A DNA stretch of 64,000 nt, from positions 1,116,001 to 1,180,000 of the forward strand of contig MU867061.1 in assembly GCA_033725935.1 (NCBI GenBank), read 5' to 3'. Position numbers and translations under genes: made by a program. Positions 42,619 to 54,636 of the stretch are shown here, one piece after another (the stretch's first letter is position 1; each line of letters begins with the position of its first letter). The notes beneath the pieces were generated by a model that made no database searches, was not told the origin of the DNA, and saw only the letters and a program-made list of their open reading frames with translations. The DNA is from Cladorrhinum sp. PSN259 (lineage: Eukaryota > Ascomycota > Sordariomycetes > Sordariales > Podosporaceae).

Positions 42619-45209
42619 TCACTGAAGAAGCTCGACATCCAAACCAATCGAGCGCATAAAGAGGTTGACGTTGTTAAGACGTTGAGCACCCAGATCCTGG
42701 GGAAGCGTCTTCGAGAGAGCAACGGTGTCCATGACGCGATCCTTGACTGCAAGAACAAGTCTTTGCTGTTGATCTGGACCAGCGCCAATGCCCAGGGCCG
42801 CAAGAAGTTGCCAGACATAAACATCGTCACTCGAGGTGACGGGCCCGGGGAACATTTGAGGAAGGATCGGTTCAATAAGATCAAAGAACTGATTGTAGGC
42901 AGATTCCCTGAAATATCGTTAGCTATCAAAAAGTCCAGAGAGATAGAGGATGTGGTAACTTACCAAGCACGCCAAGCTTGCTCACTTCCGGCACTGTTAT
43001 GTCTGATGATTTCGGCACGGCTGAGAATCATGGTGATCATCGAAGCTCCAATTCGGCTCTTGGCAATGATATCGACGTTACGTGTGCAAACGAGCCCAAG
43101 AACGCCAGCAACAAGGTCCAAGTCGAGCTCGCTCAAAAAGTTGAAAAGCGTAGCCATGACAGCAGCGGAGAAAAGTTCGACATTTTCGCGCATGGCAGCA
43201 TTCAGTTGCACAGCCGCAGGGGTAACCTGGGCACTGCGCACAACATCCAAGTTGTCGAGGTTGACGACAATCAGGGTGAGGACCGTGGTACGCTGCTCCT
43301 GAGTAAGATGACGGAAAATGCGCACCATCGCCTTCTTGCCCTTGCTGTACCCAAGGAAAGCAATGAATGGATGGACATAACCAGGCTCGGGATGATCATG
43401 AACCCGGAGGCTTGTCCAGAGCTTTTGATTGAGAGCCTGTGCTTCATTGCCCCATGCCACAAAGCTGTTGATGGCTTCGGTGTCCGCATCGCTACTAGGC
43501 GGAGGGGGCATACTGCGATCATGATCTTCCATCTTCATCAGTGTCGTGTAGATGCTTTCAATCGAACGCAGCTCGCTCTTGCGGTCACCTCCAGTCATGG
43601 GTCGATGGGCACTCGAAGGTCGATTGGCATCGGTGGAACTGTCGGCGCGCTTGATGTTCAACAATGGCTTCGGGGTCTTGGCGTTGCTGAACGAGATCTT
43701 CCCCAGACTGCCCTCAATGACAAGCTGTTTGTTCTTGGGCTTATTCTTGGCGGCTTCGACTGCCCGTTGGACCTGCTGTTCCATGCGTTGCATGTGGTTC
43801 TCAGGCCCGCGGTTATGACGGCGCATAGCACCCTGACGACTGCCAGTCTGAAACAGGTAGGTTTGGGCAAAGTTGTTCAGGGGCTGACTTGGATGCTGAC
43901 GTTGACCACCTTGAATCTGAGTGTGAACTTGGTAGTAGAAATCTTCAACCAGGGATTCATCAGTACCATGCTCGTTGGGATTGCCAGTAGCGGCAACCAG
44001 CTGCTGGAGCTGGATTCGAGTTACGAAACTCTTGTCCTGAGGTGTCATAATACCATTGTCACGAGACATGAGGAAGATCTTGTGGTTGCGTTTGGCACGT
44101 TTGGCCTCCTGGTCCAAGTACGCAGCCTTCTCCTCGTCACTGAGCTGAGCGAGCTGGGAGGGATGAGTAATGACGCCGGCTTGTCGGCCAAAAGAACCTT
44201 GATGTCTGTGATTGGGATGAGATGGGAAAGGACCAGCGATAGGAGGAGTTGGATGCTGATTGATACCGATCCTAGCGGCATCTCCAGAAAGACGGTTGGG
44301 GTTCTGCAAGATCTGCGTCGGCTGCATATGAGCTGAGGGCTGCTGACGCTGATGTTGGACCGAGGGGGATTGGGAGGGCTGGACCGGGGGTTGAGGAGAC
44401 GGTGCATGCTTGGACTGAGGTCTCTGCAAAATTGTGACTGGAACATGAGGCGAATGGTGTTCGAGGGGAGCAGAGTAATGCTGTTGGGCTGGCTGGGCGA
44501 ACTGAATTGCAGGGTCCATGTATGGAACCTGAGGAGGAGCCTGGACCTGCGGGGCTGGAGACGGAGCAGCTTGTTGGTGCTGCTGTTGAGCACTCTTGGA
44601 TTGAGCTCGCATTTGAGCCTCGACCTCCTCCAAGCTTAGGACCTTGCGACTAGCCGGGACAGCACTGGCATTGGGGGCTGGGGACGGGGCAGCCGGAGCC
44701 TGTGGTTGCTGCTTCTTGGGAGCAAGGCCCCAGAGATCAGCATCAGCTTGAAGCTCAGCATACTTCTCATAGCCAGTAGAATAGCCTGAGGGTTTGGAAG
44801 TAGACGGCTGAGGTTGCGAGGAATAACCATAGGAAGACGCAGTCTGCTGCTGGTTATACGCCTGATATGCAGGCTGGGCGGGAGCTTGCGCAGCCCTAGC
44901 GGGGGGCTGCTGACGGTTATAGAGAAAGTGCTCCTCCTCTATGGCATTGGAGACCTTGGCCGTCTGGCCGAAGAAATCGAAATCCTGGCCAGCATTTCCA
45001 GCTACTGGGCCGGAGCTATCTCCGAACGTGTCATCGTTGAAAGCGTCACCCGTCTCTTCAAGCTGGTCTCCGAGTCCGTCATAGGTATCCTCGAACTCTA
45101 GAGCATCACCGTCGTCTTCCTGAGAGAGCCCCGCGAAAGGATTGTGGGCTTGAGCAAAGCCGATTCCACTCGCGTTGTGGTTATTATTCTCGAAGCCGAA
45201 AAACGACAT
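42619..45209 (-). CDS. PAT1: PAT1: decapping activator / mRNA decay factor
   Basis: Two exons (45209-42964 and 42907-42619) with a 56-nt intron join to 844 codons plus stop. The N-terminus MSFFGFENN followed by acidic, Phe-containing stretches (EFEDTYDGLGDQLEET) is the short conserved region that contacts the DEAD-box helicase Dhh1. Residues ~100-330 are Gln/Pro rich and disordered. A conserved block follows (SRDNGIMTPQDKSFVTRIQL, then LVEDFYYQVHTQI). The C-terminal alpha-helical Pat-C domain runs from ISFSNAKTPKPLL past the splice site to the end (PQMFPGPVTSSDDVYVWQLL; NNVNLFMRSIGLDVELLQ). Pat1 links the Lsm1-7 ring to Dcp1-Dcp2 and promotes 5'-3' mRNA decay and translational repression in P-bodies. 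A long antisense open frame over this gene is a codon-bias artefact. Confidence 0.95.
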
Positions 45210-47418
45210 GGTCTCGGTTTCGGTAATTTAAAATGATGCGCAAATTGGAGAATTACTATATACTCGAGTTAGCAATATAGTAAGGGAAGGCCAAATGTAA
45301 AAGGCAAAGAGTGAAGTTGAAATGCGGGGGAAGCCAATGCATGTGCAATGGTTATGGAAGGAGGCGACCTCAACTTGAAAGTTTGGGAAGCTAATGCTAT
45401 TGCGAGGACCGTTGAAGGAGGTAGGAAACGGGAAAAAGAAACGATAGAATGGAAAACAGGGATGCGGCAATATTCATTGCGTGGGAAGTGGACGGGAGAT
45501 GGGATGGGATGCCCGATCTCGCACCTGTGTGTCCCCAGGTTCGCGTCCGTCACAGCAACACAGGAGCAGGGCAAGAGCTGCACAACAGAACGAATGCAGT
45601 CGCAGAGGACACTTACAGCGCAGAAGGTAAGGATAGTGTTGTTGCGTTCGATCAGATCAAGTTTCATGATGTGGATGCGATCAGAAACTGGAGAGGATGA
45701 ACCTTCAACAAATCCAAGGAACTGCAGCGTGGTCGGCTGCGGAACGCGGGGTTTGTGGGAGGTGGGTAACGAAGCAAAAATGTGGGAATTCCTGACGGGA
45801 AGAAAGATTAAGATCCAAGATGTGAACGCGACTTGTGCGCGCCAGCTTGGAGGGGAAAACAGAGAAGCGGCAGGTGCGAGGGGGAGCTTGGAGGTTCGCG
45901 ATCTGGATGAGGTCAACTCGAAGATGGAGTTGCCAGTGCTTGCTGTGGTGGGCCGCAGTTGGTCAGGTCCCGGCCCAAACCAAACACGGAAGCGGGAAGT
46001 GGGATGAAGAATCGGCGTTGACGGAAATAATCCGACCAACCAATTATGCTTTAGCGCGGGGCACCGGATTTTCCCTGGATCTCAGCAGCACGGCGAGCAC
46101 AGACCAGACGGGCACACATGAAGCATGAAGGCTGCAAGTAACCTACTGATGCAGGTCCCATCATTCTCATCAATCGTCAACAAGAACGGAAGAGGTGTCT
46201 GCGGACAAGAGATTCTCTAAATGTTGTGAGGGACTCTCTTTTTCGCAGGCAAATTGTGGATGCATTGATAGGAATTTTCTTGCAAGTATATTTATCACAG
46301 TACCTGCAGCTCTAGGCAGAAGTTGCCTGTTCACTCATTCCTCCCGAGGATGTCTATGTTGTTGCCGAGTACGTAGCACAGTGTTGTAGTAAAGTCCATC
46401 CTCTCAAGGGAGGATTCTGACCTCAACATCTCAGTTAACCCGGTCCTGAGTCCTGGCTTACCAGTTCCGTCTCTCCCTGATGCGCAAAGCTGCCCCTGAT
46501 GAAGCCCGTTATCAGATTCGAGTCGGGATACAGAATACAAAGCAGCTCATCGGCAACTTACACTCTTCCAGATATTGGAATGCCGTGTCCCTGTCAATAG
46601 GAAAGACAAGAGTACAAGCCAATATGCCCGTTGAAGAGCATCCTGGGAAACTGGAAACCCAACACTCGGCAAAAATCTTCTACCCACATGCAGACTCTTG
46701 ACATTAATTAAATGCAGTTGATAGAGCCCTGCAGGAAAACCAGAGGGCTGGAGCCAAGGGTCTCGTCTCTCCGTTCGAGTTGCGACACGAGATTGCTAAC
46801 GTATCCCGAAGCCCCGCATGGGTACCTCGTTAACAGCTGCACCGGTGAATGACCATATGGATAGATAAGATGCGACTCTTTCCCGGCCCTTAATGTCCCC
46901 CATATTTGGGCGCATCCAACAGGGGGCCACCAACACATCGTTCTGAGCTCCGGTCAGGCTGGGCCTCCTTTTTTTTCTTTTTTTTTTTTTTTTTTCTGTT
47001 CTTGTCCTTCGCGCGACGGTATCGCATTGCGGTCAGCCCTACTCCGCTGTCCCATTCTGTGTCTTCTCCCCCATTTCCAATTCCACCCTCGCTTCTCTGC
47101 CTTTTGATGAGATTGAGAAGCGTGCGCGTGTATGTGTCATGACGGTTCGTCCCTGGACTCGGCCTGGACACGAATGCCCCAAGCATTAAACTAACTCCCT
47201 TGTTTGATGAACCACAGGACCCCACCAATAACGTTAAGCTTTCGCCTGGAACGCTCGCCACAAGCCATACACCCGCCCAAGGGCGTGACCACCACGTCCT
47301 ACCTGGGGACACCAAACACTCTGACAATCCGTCAGCAATCACTTATTCTTCTTCCCAGTACCCCTCCGTCTACACCAAGGAAAAAGACAATAGACCTGAC
47401 AACAGGCAATCTGTCACC
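45210..47418. other. Long divergent intergenic region between PAT1 and the KTR gene
   Basis: 2.2 kb between two divergent start codons. Long frames occur on both strands at 45,270-46,040, but they have no domain and no codon-level support, and most likely lie in the PAT1 leader. A ~52-bp imperfect tandem duplication lies at about 45,311-45,421, and a T-run (A-run on the minus strand) near 46,971-46,996. Confidence 0.5.
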
Positions 47419-48914
47419 ATGGCGGCCGGCAGCGCTCGCTATGTGCGCTACATCCTAATCGCCTTTTTTGTAGGTTCATCCCTGCCCCTGCTTTTGATTG
47501 ACGTCGATGACATTTGAGAACATCGCGCTGACCGTTGGCGGTATTGTTATGTTGCGCAGGTATTGGCCGTGTTTTACTTCGTGTCGGATTCGAGCGACAA
47601 TGCAATTAGATTGCCTTCACAACATGGGAACAACGGGGCCGAATCGAAACCAGCAACAGCAGGAGGAAAACAGAAAGACCATGCCAACGCTGGCCATGAA
47701 ACCACGCAGCCCAAAACCCAAAAACCCAAGGTTAACGACAATGTTGATCCCAGCCAATACCCATTGGCAATGACCCCGAATGATCCTGGCTTCAACGATT
47801 TGGCTGGCATCGACCCCGGCCCGCGCATGAACGCAACGTTTGTTACACTCGCCCGCAACGGTGACGTTTGGGAAATCGCAAAGTCCATCCGTCAGGTTGA
47901 AGACCGCTTCAACAGGAGATACAACTACGACTGGGTTTTCCTCAACGACAAGCCATTTGATGAGACATTCAAGAAGGTCACCACCTCCCTGATTTCTGGA
48001 AAGACACACTACGGCTTGATTCCTAAAGAGCACTGGTCGTTCCCTGAGCACATTGACCAGGAAAAGGCCAAGAAGGTTCGCGAAGATATGGCAGCCAAAA
48101 AAATCATCTATGGCGACAGTATCAGCTATCGCCACATGTGCCGTTTTGAGTCCGGCTTCTTCTTCAGACAGGAGCTGATGCTCAACTATGACTACTACTG
48201 GCGCGTGGAGCCCAGCATCAAGCTCTTCTGCGACATTCACTACGATCCCTTCCGCTTTATGCACGAGAACAAGAAGAAGTACAGCTTTGTTCTGAGCTTG
48301 TACGAGTACATGGAGACGATCCCAACTCTCTGGGATAGCGTCAAGAAGTTCATGAAGAACCACCCTGAGCACATTGCCGAGGGAAACTCCATGGGCTTCC
48401 TCAGTGACGATGGCGGCGAGACCTACAACAAGTGCCACTTCGTAAGCATTCTCATCGTAATTCTTCGTTTGTAGTACTGTTTACTAACTCTTGGCGCAGT
48501 GGTCCAACTTTGAAATTGGTAGTCTTCGCTGGCTTCGCTCCAAGGCTTACCTTGACTACTTTGAGTCCCTTGACAAGGACGGCGGTTTCTTCTACGAGCG
48601 CTGGGGTGACGCGCCTGTTCACTCCATTGCTGCCGGTCTGATGCTTCCCAAGGAGGAGGTTCACTTTTTCAACGACATCGCCTACTACCATGTTCCGTTC
48701 ACCCACTGCCCAACTGGTGAGAAGTACAAGCTTGACCGAAAGTGCCACTGCGAGCCCAAGGAAAATTTTGACTGGAAGGGATATTCTTGTCAGTATTTTA
48801 ATTTAATATTCGCACGAACATGGCTTTACTAATTCTATATACGCAGGCACATCAAGATATTTTGAGGTCAATGGCCTGGACAAGCCTGAGGGATGGCAGG
48901 GTGAGTCCGACTAA
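47419..48914 (+). CDS. KTR/KRE2-family alpha-1,2-mannosyltransferase (GT15)
   Basis: Four exons (47419-47469, 47560-48441, 48500-48788, 48847-48914) with GT-AG introns join to 429 codons plus stop. It is a type II membrane protein: a short basic N-terminus, then a signal-anchor YILIAFF-VLAVFYFV formed across intron 1, and a Lys/Gln-rich stem to about residue 85. The catalytic domain shows ATFVTLARNGDVWEIAKSIR, RRYNYDWVFLNDKPF, HMCRFESGFFFRQELM, YDYYWRVEPSIKLFCDIHYD, and the signature YNKCHFWSNFEIGSLRW. It ends with DRKCHCEPKENFDWKGYSCT. GT15 enzymes use GDP-mannose to extend O-linked and N-linked mannose chains in the Golgi, feeding wall mannoproteins. Which paralogue (KRE2/MNT1 or a KTR) cannot be settled by eye. 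Confidence 0.95.
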
Positions 48915-49610
48915 GTTACGTCGGAATCTACAGCAACAACGAATTTTGAACCATCAGCTGGGATGGTGGAGTTGTTAAAAGTGTGCGATCCATACCTAAT
49001 GACTTGTTCTTTTCCTCTTGTCGGGTTCTCCTTGAAGAAACATAAAATAGGACCATAAAAGAAATGGTACACGGAGTATTTGGTTGACGATGAGCCGAGA
49101 GAACAAACCCTGCACCTGTTTGATTCAATGGGGTTTAGCTCTAGTGAGGGGAATTTCTTTAAGGTCATATATCCTTGGACAGGGCTGAATAGTGGTTAAG
49201 CAGTGCGGCAAGGAAAGTTTTGGACCTCTGGAAGTGAATTTCAGACTGTGTAAACTATGATGTGTGTTTCTCATCAACTGAATGTTCGCCTGTTTGAATA
49301 GTCATGGCACTTTCCTTGTCAGGCAAACCTTCTAAAGTTGTAACGCTTTGTCGGTACCATGGCCGTCGAAGCGCTCTGCTTAGGAGCATTTTACGCATTT
49401 GTGCATTTGTTACTGTATACATGGTCTGTAGTTACCTCACATCTTACCACCTACCCGTCACCGTTCAAATATTTCCCTGGGTATCAATGTATTGGGAAAG
49501 TCTTAACCGACAGAGGCCTTCTTGGGCTTCTTGGTTCCGAATTTACTTCTACTCGTCATCCGGCTACCGACACCACCCTATAAGAGATACGGATTAGCGT
49601 TTTGGACTCC
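48915..49610. other. Convergent intergenic region
   Basis: About 700 bp between the 3' ends of the KTR gene (plus) and mitochondrial uS12 (minus). Presumed 3'-UTRs; no gene recognised. Confidence 0.5.
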
Positions 49611-50166
49611 TTACCATGTAATATTCAAAAGCCTTACCAAATCCATAGCTCCTCTGATGCACTTGTATCTCACACCGGGACAATCCTGCATGCGACCACC
49701 GCGGACGAGAACCACGCTGTGCTGCTGAATGTTGTGTCCCTCGCCGGGGATGAAGGCGGTAATGACCTTGCCGGTAGACAGGCGGACACGTGCGGTCTTT
49801 CGTTCACCGGAGTTGGGCTTCTTGGGTTTCGTGAGACCGACACGGACGCATACGCCCTTTTTCATGGGGGCATGGATGGCAGCGAGAGCGGGGGAGGTTG
49901 CGTGGCGAGCGCGAGCGCCTTTTCGGCATCCCTATTGGAGAGAAAACAATGCGTCAACCGAGTGCTCATGCAAGGCAAGAGAAGAGTGTGTGGGCATGTC
50001 GGTGAAAGAGAGATTCATGTACCCTGATGACCTGATTGAGGGTTGCATTTTGCGCCGGAGTGCTAGAGAATGCTCTCGCGAAAGGAGCGATTTTGGGTGC
50101 TGCTGGTGGCACAATAGTTGGCCAGAAGGCTGGCCGAAAGGCCAGGTTCCGGAGGAATGTCGCCAT
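49611..50166 (-). CDS. mrps12: Mitochondrial small-subunit ribosomal protein uS12m
   Basis: Two exons (50166-50023 and 49931-49611) with a 91-nt intron join to 154 codons plus stop. The N-terminal ~45 residues (MATFLRNLAFRPAFWP..., FARAFSSTPAQ) are a basic, Ser/Ala-rich mitochondrial presequence. The mature part is a clear bacterial-type S12: TLNQVIRGCRKGAR, then CVRVGLTKPKKPNSGERKTA, VRLSTGKVITAFIPGEGHN, HSVVLVRGGRMQDCPGVRY. The PKKPNS loop is the conserved decoding-centre contact that carries streptomycin-resistance mutations in bacteria. The mature length matches bacterial S12 (~124) minus part of its N-terminal arm. Confidence 0.96.
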
Positions 50167-50740
50167 TGTGAGGTTCGTTGGCGGCGACACTGCGTGCAAG
50201 CCTCGTCGTCGACGTCGTCGGCTTCGTGTTTTGTCAATTCGATATGCAAGCTTGGCCGGGATGCCGGACTGGAACTTTTGAGATCAGCTGACACTGCACG
50301 TGTCACAATCGGCCTCCACGGCAACTGTCGGTTCAGTGGGGTGTTTCCCCTTTACCCCGGTCGGACCTTCGTCACATGGACTTTGGACTTTGGTTTTGCT
50401 CTTCAGAAAAGGACCCCTGTTGAGGCGGATTACCCCGGCGTTTTGCGACCCGCTTGCGCGTGGGGAGCCGTCTCGCTGCTAGCGGAAAGGTTACCTCGGC
50501 TTCAACTGGCACTTCCTGTTTGTTTCTTCAACACTGTGGTTGACTTTGCCAATCACCTGCCCTTTCGACCGTGGGGAATACCTTTTTTACAGACCGTAAC
50601 ATAGCCACTAAGAACATCTCTCGATTCGTCCATCTCCCTGCCGGCCGGTTTCCGGGGAATGCATCGTTAGCGAACTCGCGATCCTTCCGTCTCAAACTTA
50701 GCGGGGTCTTGTTCTTGTTAGGAGGGGGGATCGTCTTCCG

Positions 50741-50746
50741 TATAAA
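50741..50746 (+). promoter_or_regulatory. TATA-like element upstream of the acyl-CoA dehydrogenase
   Basis: TATAAA about 158 nt upstream of the ATG at 50899, followed by a pyrimidine-rich leader. The 50,167-50,898 interval is the divergent promoter shared with uS12m and holds no other gene. Confidence 0.35.
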
Positions 50747-50898
50747 GAGCTTTGGGGTTCACCCGTTTCCTCCTTCGTCATTATTTCCAGAAAAGCTTTC
50801 GCTTGCGTCTTGCTATTATTACTGGCGTTTCCTTCCATTGGCCTGTTTTGATCACTCCCAACTTCCCTTCCTCCCTCTAGTTATCCAGAGCCAACAAG

Positions 50899-52366
50899 AT
50901 GAGGTCATTCGCAAGAGCATTGCGCCCTGCCGTGCAAAGAAGCCACGTCGTTTCCGCGCCCAGGATACACAGCAACAGGACGCTCCAAGGGTAAGTTTTG
51001 GATATCAGGAATGGAAATCATCTGGGAAGATATCTCTTAAAAGTAAAACAAGAACACCCTCTAACATTAGGGGATTTATACAGCGCCCGCGCCCTCTCGA
51101 CCACAGCGCCTCGCCGTGATCCAAGTCTTGCCGATGTTGCTCCAACTCCCATCACCCATTTCTCCGAGGTCGAGACTGCCATGGCAGAGACGGTGCAAAA
51201 GTTCGCCAACGATGTAATTCTTCCCAAGGTTCGCGATATGGACGAGGCAGAGCAAATGGATCCTTCGATCGTCGAGCAGCTCTTTGAGCAGGGTATTATG
51301 GGTGTTGAAATTCCAGAGGAGTATGGCGGTGCCGGCATGAACTTCACTGCTGCCATTGTTGGTATTGAGGAACTCGCCCGCGTGGATCCTTCAGTATCGG
51401 TCATGGTGGATGTGCACAACACTCTCGTCAACACGGCAGTTATCAGGTGGGGCAGCGAGACGCTGAAGAAGAAGTACCTCCCAAAGCTTGCTACCAATAC
51501 CGTCGGCTCGTTCTGCTTGTCTGAGCCTGTAAGCGGCTCGGATGCCTTTGCACTGGCCACCAAGGCCACCAAGACCGAGCACGGCTACAAGATCAATGGC
51601 AGCAAGATGTGGATCACAAACTCGATGGAGGCCGAATTCTTTATCGTTTTCGCCAACCTCAATCCCGATCAGGGCTACAAGGGTATTTCCGCCTTCATCG
51701 TCGACAAGGGCATGAAGGGGTTCTCCATTGCCAAGAAGGAGAAGAAGCTGGGAATCAAGGCCAGCAGCACCTGCGTCCTCAACTTTGACGACGTCGAGGT
51801 TCCCAAGGAGAACCTGCTCGGCCAGGAGGGCCAGGGCTACAAGTACGCCATCCAGATCCTGAACGAGGGTCGCATCGGTATTGGCGCTCAAATGACCGGT
51901 CTCGCCCTCGGAGCGTGGGAGAACGCGGTCAAGTACGTGTGGAATGACCGCAAGCAGTTCGGCAAGCTGGTTGGCGAATTCCAGGGCATGCAGCACCAGA
52001 TTGCCCAGTCTTATACCGAGATCGCCGCTGCTCGCGCGCTCGTTTACAATGCTGCCCGCAAGAAGGAGGCCGGTCAAGACTTTGTCATGGATGCTGCCAT
52101 GGCCAAGCTTTATGCTTCACAGGTTGCTGGCCGCGTCAGTGGGTTAGCTGTTGAGTGGATGGGTGGTATGGGTTTCGTTCGTGAGGGACTTGCTGAGAAG
52201 TTCTTCCGTGACAGCAAGATTGGTGCCATTTATGAGGGCACAAGCAATATCCAGTATGTATTTCCTCTTTCTTTATCCCTTCCATGGGTTTGGTTGATTG
52301 TTGCTAACAACACCGAACAGGCTCAACACCATCGCCAAACTACTCCAGAAGGATTATACCGCCTAG
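50899..52366 (+). CDS. Mitochondrial acyl-CoA dehydrogenase (short/branched-chain type)
   Basis: Three exons (50899-50990, 51084-52253, 52321-52366) with 93- and 67-nt introns join to 435 codons plus stop. The first exon is a mitochondrial presequence (MRSFARALRPAVQRSHVV), with a further ARALSTTAPRRD stretch after the splice. Family motifs are MGVEIPEEYGGAGMNF, GSFCLSEPVSGSDAFA (flavin/substrate), KMWITNS, RIGIGAQMTGLA, and GGMGFVREGLAEKFFRDSKI. The last intron interrupts the catalytic-base motif just after IYEGTSNIQ; Glu of YEGT is the general base in this family. The short C-terminus (LNTIAKLLQKDYTA) is normal. It oxidises short or 2-methyl-branched acyl-CoAs (isoleucine/valine catabolism, beta-oxidation), passing electrons to ETF. 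It is closest in appearance to SBCAD/ACADSB. Exact substrate inferred. Confidence 0.94.
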
Positions 52367-54636
52367 ACATATTTATACTGTCTGCTGACTGAGATTACTT
52401 TGAGGCCGGAGTTTCTTTTTGCATAGAGCGGTGTTTGGCTGGCTGAAAATGAAAGCCATATGTTTGCATATAAATATAACATGTAAGATTTGAAATGTAC
52501 AGTTATGAATCATGCCTTGTCCTCATATACTCGTCCCCCCTAAGCCAAGTGTTTGTTTGATATGTGTTTCCAGGATGTGTTTGTGACTGGATATATCTTG
52601 GCATTGTTCATGCTTAAAGTTGGGATGGACTTTTTGGGAAGAACAGGGCTGATAGCTCCTCAGCTTGGTATAGACTATGTCCGACTCGGCCCCGGCTCCG
52701 GAGTGGTTCGGGGGGGGGGGGCTCCGGCATGTCCGGATGTCATGGACAGGTCCCCATGCCGTCGTCCTCAACTGGCTCAACGAATTCAAGTGGTCACAGG
52801 GGGATGATCATTGGATGTGGCAGTAAATATTGGGTTATGCCCATCACGAGACCCAAGAGCGACCTTGGTAGCTACATACCAGGTATCATCGAAAGAGATC
52901 CTTTGATCTCACTTGCAGTACACCCGAACATATTTGTGCAATGTGTTACCCAGGCATCGGGTTGCACGAAAGGACTTTCACTGCCAATAGGAATAATTGC
53001 CGTTGGTATAATACGTCGATTTAAGTTGTGGCTCTGGTCATCAGTATATGCAAAGTAAACGGCCCGAGAAAGCAACGGCCAGATCGGCAGGGACCAGCTA
53101 GCAAACACAGTCCGTCGGCCGTCAGAGCAAGCGGATTAAACCGTCTGAACCCATAGGAATACGAACGCTGATCTTTTGCATCCCTCCGGAGGACTCAGCA
53201 TCATCAGGTCTGATCCCTCGTCTCATTGTGATGCACGGGGCACCTGAACACCACTGTGAGTGAGACCGAGACATGCCACTTAGAAGTCCTACGGTTAGTC
53301 CTACAAGACCCCCCTTCAGCCAGGTAAGGTATCCGTACACTCAGCCCGTATCAAGCAATCTACCAGACCGCCACCATGGGATTGCCGACGAACGCCCACA
53401 GCGTCCCAACCTCCTTTTTGCCAACATTGTTTTTTTCCCCGTGGGTGTGGGTGATTTTGAAACGGGCGCGGGATTGTTTCCTCAGGCTATCCATCAGGGA
53501 CAAGGAGCCAATTCAGCGCCGCTCCGCAACTGAAACCCAACCCAATTCTTTTCTCAAGTCCTGCCTCATGCGCTTGTCTGTGTGTTTGTTTGCGGGATGC
53601 AATGCGATTTGATGCAAGAAAGAAAAAAAGAGTGGTTGAGTTGATCGAGGCGTGCGTCCAATCATCCAACCTGCCCCTCAATCGGGTGTGCCCCACTTCA
53701 ATGCCTGATTGTGACTGTACAACCAAGACCCGGGATTGGGACTGCTCATAACAAAGCCTCCGCCAGAAACACTCGCTGCCCAGAGAGCCTAGAAGGAATG
53801 AACTGTGAAAGGGCCGACGTCCATCACATCTTCCCGATCAAAAATTTCCATATTTACGTCCTTTGACATCACCAATATTGAATATTAGATATATCGCTTG
53901 CCACAAGACCAACAAAGCTACCCCGCAGCGCGCCACTTCGGACTAGCTATCGCTTCTGGGAACAGGTGCATGGGCCCGGCGACCCCCTCTCCCAAGAAGA
54001 GCAAAAAAAGGCCGTGGTCAAAAAGGCGTTTGAAGAGCCACAGTTTGCTCGTGGATACGAGGCTCCGTTGCCAGACGGGACACGGGGAGTGGCCACGAGA
54101 ATAACATTTCACGCCGTCTCACAACCAAAAGAAAATATCATTGTAAGTGCTTCGCTGTCCCCTGCTTGACTCTGCTTGGATTCTCTCTGTGTTCCCTACA
54201 CCTTTCTCTCCGGCATCCATCGTCAAGTTGGGATCACAGCAACGCAGCATCGAATGGAAAGGCAGTTGTGGAATGCACGAAAGGGGGTCCCGTCGCCTGG
54301 TCTGAAAAGGAAAGCAAGGTACCGCGGGCGAGCAGTCAGTTGTGCCCAGTGCGACAGCAGGGCTGTTTCCAAATGCGAAACACAAAACCCCGCCAGAACT
54401 CGGCACTGACGACAGTAGCTGCCGCCATTTCAATCAACAAGCCCCAACTCAGCAACTGTTTGCTGTCGAGCCCGGGAGCTGTTATTTGGAGAGGAAACAC
54501 AGACGTAATTTGAATCAAGTGCAGCAAACAGTCTTCCTAACAGTCGGTTTCTTGTAGTATCCATAAAACCCAAAAAAAAAACCGATCCATCATCCTCGTT
54601 GCGTGGCTGCTGCGCAGGACAGCAAATACCGCCACC
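52367..54636. other. Long intergenic region upstream of PKC1
   Basis: 2.27 kb. Contains an uninterrupted G-run near 52,710-52,719. A frame with protein-like composition lies near 53,960-54,165, but no domain or splice partner was found. The last ~60 bp end in GCCGCCACC-type context before the PKC1 ATG. Much of it is probably promoter and long 5' leader. Confidence 0.45.

Noticed and set aside
42978..44336. 452-codon plus-strand open frame antisense to PAT1
   Set aside because: It mirrors a well-supported conserved gene, has no domain of its own and arises from codon bias.
45269..46039. 256-codon minus-strand and 219-codon plus-strand frames upstream of PAT1
   Set aside because: Overlapping frames on opposite strands, low-complexity products without domains; more likely PAT1 leader sequence.
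47617..48438. 273-codon minus-strand open frame antisense to the KTR mannosyltransferase
   Set aside because: Shadow frame over a conserved GT15 exon.
49729..50604. 291-codon plus-strand frame overlapping uS12m
   Set aside because: Antisense to a certain ribosomal-protein gene and its promoter; no domain.
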